Source: UBA920 sp964424635
GTDB lineage: Bacteria > Patescibacteriota > Doudnabacteria > UBA920
Length of the DNA stretch: 7,707 nucleotides
Assembly (NCBI GenBank): GCA_964424635.1
Contig: CAYRJC010000041.1
Coordinates: 1-7,707, forward strand
Direction of reading: 5' to 3'
Shown here: positions 5,347 through 7,707 of the stretch, piece by piece
How positions within the stretch are numbered: the stretch's first letter is position 1
How the letters are laid out: each line of letters begins with the position of its first letter
The notes under the pieces: model-generated
The model's database searches: none
Seen by the model: the letters and a program-made list of their open reading frames with translations, nothing else
Told to the model about the DNA's origin: nothing
Translations under genes and position numbers: made by a program

Positions 5347-7707
5347 ATGTCTATATTTTCAAAACTTTTTTCATTCGCTTCTTCTGACCCACTTACTAAA
5401 TATAGTGGCGAATTAACCAAAATTAAGGATTTTGCTTCAGAAATAGAACAGTTATCCGACGAACAAATCAAGCAAGAAATTGCTGATTTTAAAGATTCTC
5501 TAAAAAACATTTCTGATACTCAAGTTGTACTAAAAAAATTAGTAGAAATCCGTCCTCGCGTGTTTGCTTTAACTCGCGAGGCTGCCAAAAGAGCAATTGG
5601 TCAATTTCATTATGATGTTCAGTTGGTAGGTGGTATTGCTCTATCCGAAGGTACAATTGCAGAAATGAAAACCGGAGAAGGAAAAACTTTAACCGCGACT
5701 TTACCATTAGCTTTATATGCTTTAGCTGGACGCGGAACTCATATCGTTACTGTTAATGATTATCTGGCTCGCTGGCAAGCTAGCTTGATGGGAAAAGTTT
5801 TTCATCAACTTGGTTTATCTACTGCAAGTATTCAGCACGAAGCTTCGTTTTTGTATGATACTACTTATCAACCTGAGCAAGAAGAAATTGATCGCTTAGA
5901 AGAAGAAACACAAGGTTTAGTTTTGGATGTTAAGCACATGCGTCCTATTACTCGACGCCAGGCCTATGAAGCAGATATTACCTACGGAACTAACAACGAA
6001 TACGGATTCGACTACTTACGTGACAATATGGTTCAATCTAGCAATCAACTTCGTCAGCGAAGCTTGTTTTTTGCAATTGTCGATGAAGTAGATAGTATTT
6101 TAATTGATGAAGCCAGAACTCCTTTAATTATTTCTCAACCAGATACTGAACCAACAGATAAGTATTATCAATTCGCCAAGATCGTTGATAGGCTTCAGGA
6201 AGATACTGATTATAGTGTTGATGAAAAACATAAGGCAGCCAGCCTTTCTGATGATGGTATTAATAAGATCGAGCAAATTTTAAAAATTCCTAATATTTAT
6301 GATACTAGCCAGGGTGTAACAACTTTGCATCATATAGAGCAAGCTTTGCGTGCTAAAACCTTATTCAAGCGGGACCGTGATTATGTTATTCGTGATGGAG
6401 AAATTGTTATTGTTGATGAGTTTACAGGCCGTTTGATGTTTGGTCGTCGTTACTCCCAAGGTCTTCATCAAGCCATAGAAGCTAAAGAGAATGTGAAGAT
6501 TCAGCAAGAAAGCAAAACACTCGCGACCATTACTTTCCAAAACTTGTTCCGCTTATATGATAAGTTGTCTGGTATGACTGGTACAGCTAAAACTGAAGAA
6601 GAAGAATTTTTCAAAATTTACCAACTGGCAGTTATTCAGATTCCTACCAACCAACAAATGATCCGAGAGGATATGTCTGATTTGGTGTTTAAAAATGAAG
6701 CAGGTAAATTCGCAGCTATTGCTAAAGACGTTAAAGAACGGAATAAAAAGGGTCAGCCTGTTTTGATCGGTACAGTCAGTATTGCTAAAAATGAATTACT
6801 TGCTGAACATCTAAAAAAAGAAGGTGTTCCTTTTGAAGTTTTGAATGCCAAAAATCACGAACGTGAAGCTCAGATTATTGCTCAAGCTGGGCGATTAGGA
6901 GCAGTAACTTTAGCAACTAACATCGCTGGTCGCGGAGTAGATATTTTACTTGGAGGTAATCCAGTAGATAAAGAAGAAGCTGAAAAAGTAAGAGAAGCTG
7001 GTGGATTGGCTGTAATTGGAACGGAGCGACATGAGTCGCGCCGTATAGATAACCAGCTTAGAGGTCGTGCAGGAAGACAAGGTGATCCTGGTTCTAGTCA
7101 GTTTTATGTTTCTATGGAAGATGATTTAATGCGTCTTTTTGGAGGTGGTCGCATGCAAAGTCTAATGGAAACTCTAAAAATACCAGATGACCAACCAATC
7201 GAGGCAAAAATGGTTTCTAGATCGATCGAGTCAGCTCAAAAGAAAATCGAAGGTATTAACTTTGATACTCGTAAAAGTGTTTTGGAGTTTGACGATGTAT
7301 TAAACCACCAACGTAAAAATATTTATAACCGCCGCAGAAAGTATTTAGCAGGATTAAATCAAATTGTGGAGGATGAAGCTAAAAGTGAAACTGAAAATAT
7401 AGATTTATTAGACGAACAAGATGATAAAGATCTTAATGAAGTTAATAAAGCTACTCACACTACTACCGAAGAAGTCTTTAGTTTGATAAAAAAAGAGCTA
7501 GAGGATATTGTTGTATTTAATCTTGCTAGTTTTGATTTCCAAGAAGCCATGGACAAGATATTTGAGTATGCGGGTAATATCTTAACAACTTTAGATCAAA
7601 GTAAGCAAGCACTTATAACAGAAGCGGCTCAGAATGCTGCAGATAGAGAATTTGTTCTTATTGATGAGTTAGTAAAATTAGCAAATGATGAACTTGATGC
7701 AAAATCT
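5347..7707 (+). CDS. secA: Preprotein translocase ATPase SecA (3' end beyond the window)
   Basis: SecA uses ATP to push unfolded secretory proteins through the SecYEG channel. The frame stays open to the right edge, giving 787 residues. Seen in order: the N-terminal helix SIFSKLF; REAAKRAIGQFHYDVQLVGG (77-96); Walker A TGEGKT (109-114); VTVNDYLA (134-141); ITYGTNNEYGFDYLRDN (211-227); the DEVD box VDEVDSILIDEARTPL (245-260); the preprotein-binding domain and VDEFTGR (356-362); SGMTGTAKTEEEEF (408-421); and, in the second motor domain, ATNIAGRGVDILLGG (523-537) and RRIDNQLRGRAGRQGDPGSS (565-584). The helical scaffold with LEFDDVLNHQR (646-656) follows. All ATPase residues I know of are present. 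Two extra segments stand out: about 32 residues near 167-199 and an acidic stretch near 676-706. The remaining scaffold and any zinc-binding tail are outside the window. The start at 5347 fits the family N-terminus, though no Shine-Dalgarno precedes it. Confidence 0.96.
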   Translation, partial: MSIFSKLFSFASSDPLTKYSGELTKIKDFASEIEQLSDEQIKQEIADFKDSLKNISDTQVVLKKLVEIRPRVFALTREAAKRAIGQFHYDVQLVGGIALSEGTIAEMKTGEGKTLTATLPLALYALAGRGTHIVTVNDYLARWQASLMGKVFHQLGLSTASIQHEASFLYDTTYQPEQEEIDRLEEETQGLVLDVKHMRPITRRQAYEADITYGTNNEYGFDYLRDNMVQSSNQLRQRSLFFAIVDEVDSILIDEARTPLIISQPDTEPTDKYYQFAKIVDRLQEDTDYSVDEKHKAASLSDDGINKIEQILKIPNIYDTSQGVTTLHHIEQALRAKTLFKRDRDYVIRDGEIVIVDEFTGRLMFGRRYSQGLHQAIEAKENVKIQQESKTLATITFQNLFRLYDKLSGMTGTAKTEEEEFFKIYQLAVIQIPTNQQMIREDMSDLVFKNEAGKFAAIAKDVKERNKKGQPVLIGTVSIAKNELLAEHLKKEGVPFEVLNAKNHEREAQIIAQAGRLGAVTLATNIAGRGVDILLGGNPVDKEEAEKVREAGGLAVIGTERHESRRIDNQLRGRAGRQGDPGSSQFYVSMEDDLMRLFGGGRMQSLMETLKIPDDQPIEAKMVSRSIESAQKKIEGINFDTRKSVLEFDDVLNHQRKNIYNRRRKYLAGLNQIVEDEAKSETENIDLLDEQDDKDLNEVNKATHTTTEEVFSLIKKELEDIVVFNLASFDFQEAMDKIFEYAGNILTTLDQSKQALITEAAQNAADREFVLIDELVKLANDELDAKS

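Noticed and set aside
5489..5707. 72-codon open frame on the minus strand inside secA
   Set aside because: It is opposite the conserved N-terminal motor domain of SecA, including the Walker A region, and shows no features of its own.
1..7707. Recoded UGA (glycine) as in some CPR lineages
   Set aside because: All complete genes stop at TAA, and conserved glycine positions are encoded by normal GGN codons; no in-frame TGA was needed to read any protein.

Overview
This is an AT-rich, densely packed stretch of bacterial chromosome in which every gene is on the + strand. It carries late cytoplasmic peptidoglycan-precursor genes, then a ribosome hibernation factor, then secA. All complete genes end in TAA and read through under the standard bacterial code. 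I infer a member of the Candidate Phyla Radiation (Patescibacteria). The grounds are the very short gaps, the scarcity of Shine-Dalgarno sequences, a MurG with GGSTGGP where GGTGGH is usual, and a SecA with an extra segment before its ITYGTNNEYGFDYLRDN block. The phylum call is an inference from protein style; the window has no rRNA or other phylogenetic marker that would settle it.

Layout. The first 187 bases are the C-terminus of a group-1 (GT4-like) glycosyltransferase. Next come a MurG-family glycosyltransferase (200-1342), a patatin-like phospholipase (1352-2410), a MurC-type Mur ligase with an Mpl-like central segment (2412-3827) and MurB (3830-4921). Gaps between these genes are 12, 9, 1 and 2 bases, so they look like one operon. 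After 23 bases comes a short HPF/RaiA protein (4945-5277). It has the only good ribosome binding site in the window and a possible extended -10 promoter of its own. The 69-base gap after it is the only sizeable intergenic region. It holds an intrinsic terminator, a promoter whose -35 lies inside the terminator hairpin, and a perfect 9-bp inverted repeat between the -10 and the next gene. secA starts at 5347 and runs off the right edge, with 787 residues visible.

How the genes fit together. MurB makes UDP-MurNAc, MurC adds L-Ala (or, if the enzyme is Mpl-like, a recycled peptide), and MurG adds GlcNAc to lipid I to give lipid II. The patatin-like lipase sits in the middle of this set, suggesting a link between lipid turnover and wall synthesis. 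The order hpf then secA matches an arrangement known in other bacteria such as Bacillus subtilis. SecA drives export across the membrane where the wall precursors are used.

I see no CRISPR array, tRNA, rRNA, insertion sequence or defence system, and no evidence of a wholly new system. The points most worth a second look are the lipase with altered active-site motifs inside the mur operon, the MurC/Mpl hybrid, and the overlapping terminator, promoter and dyad ahead of secA.
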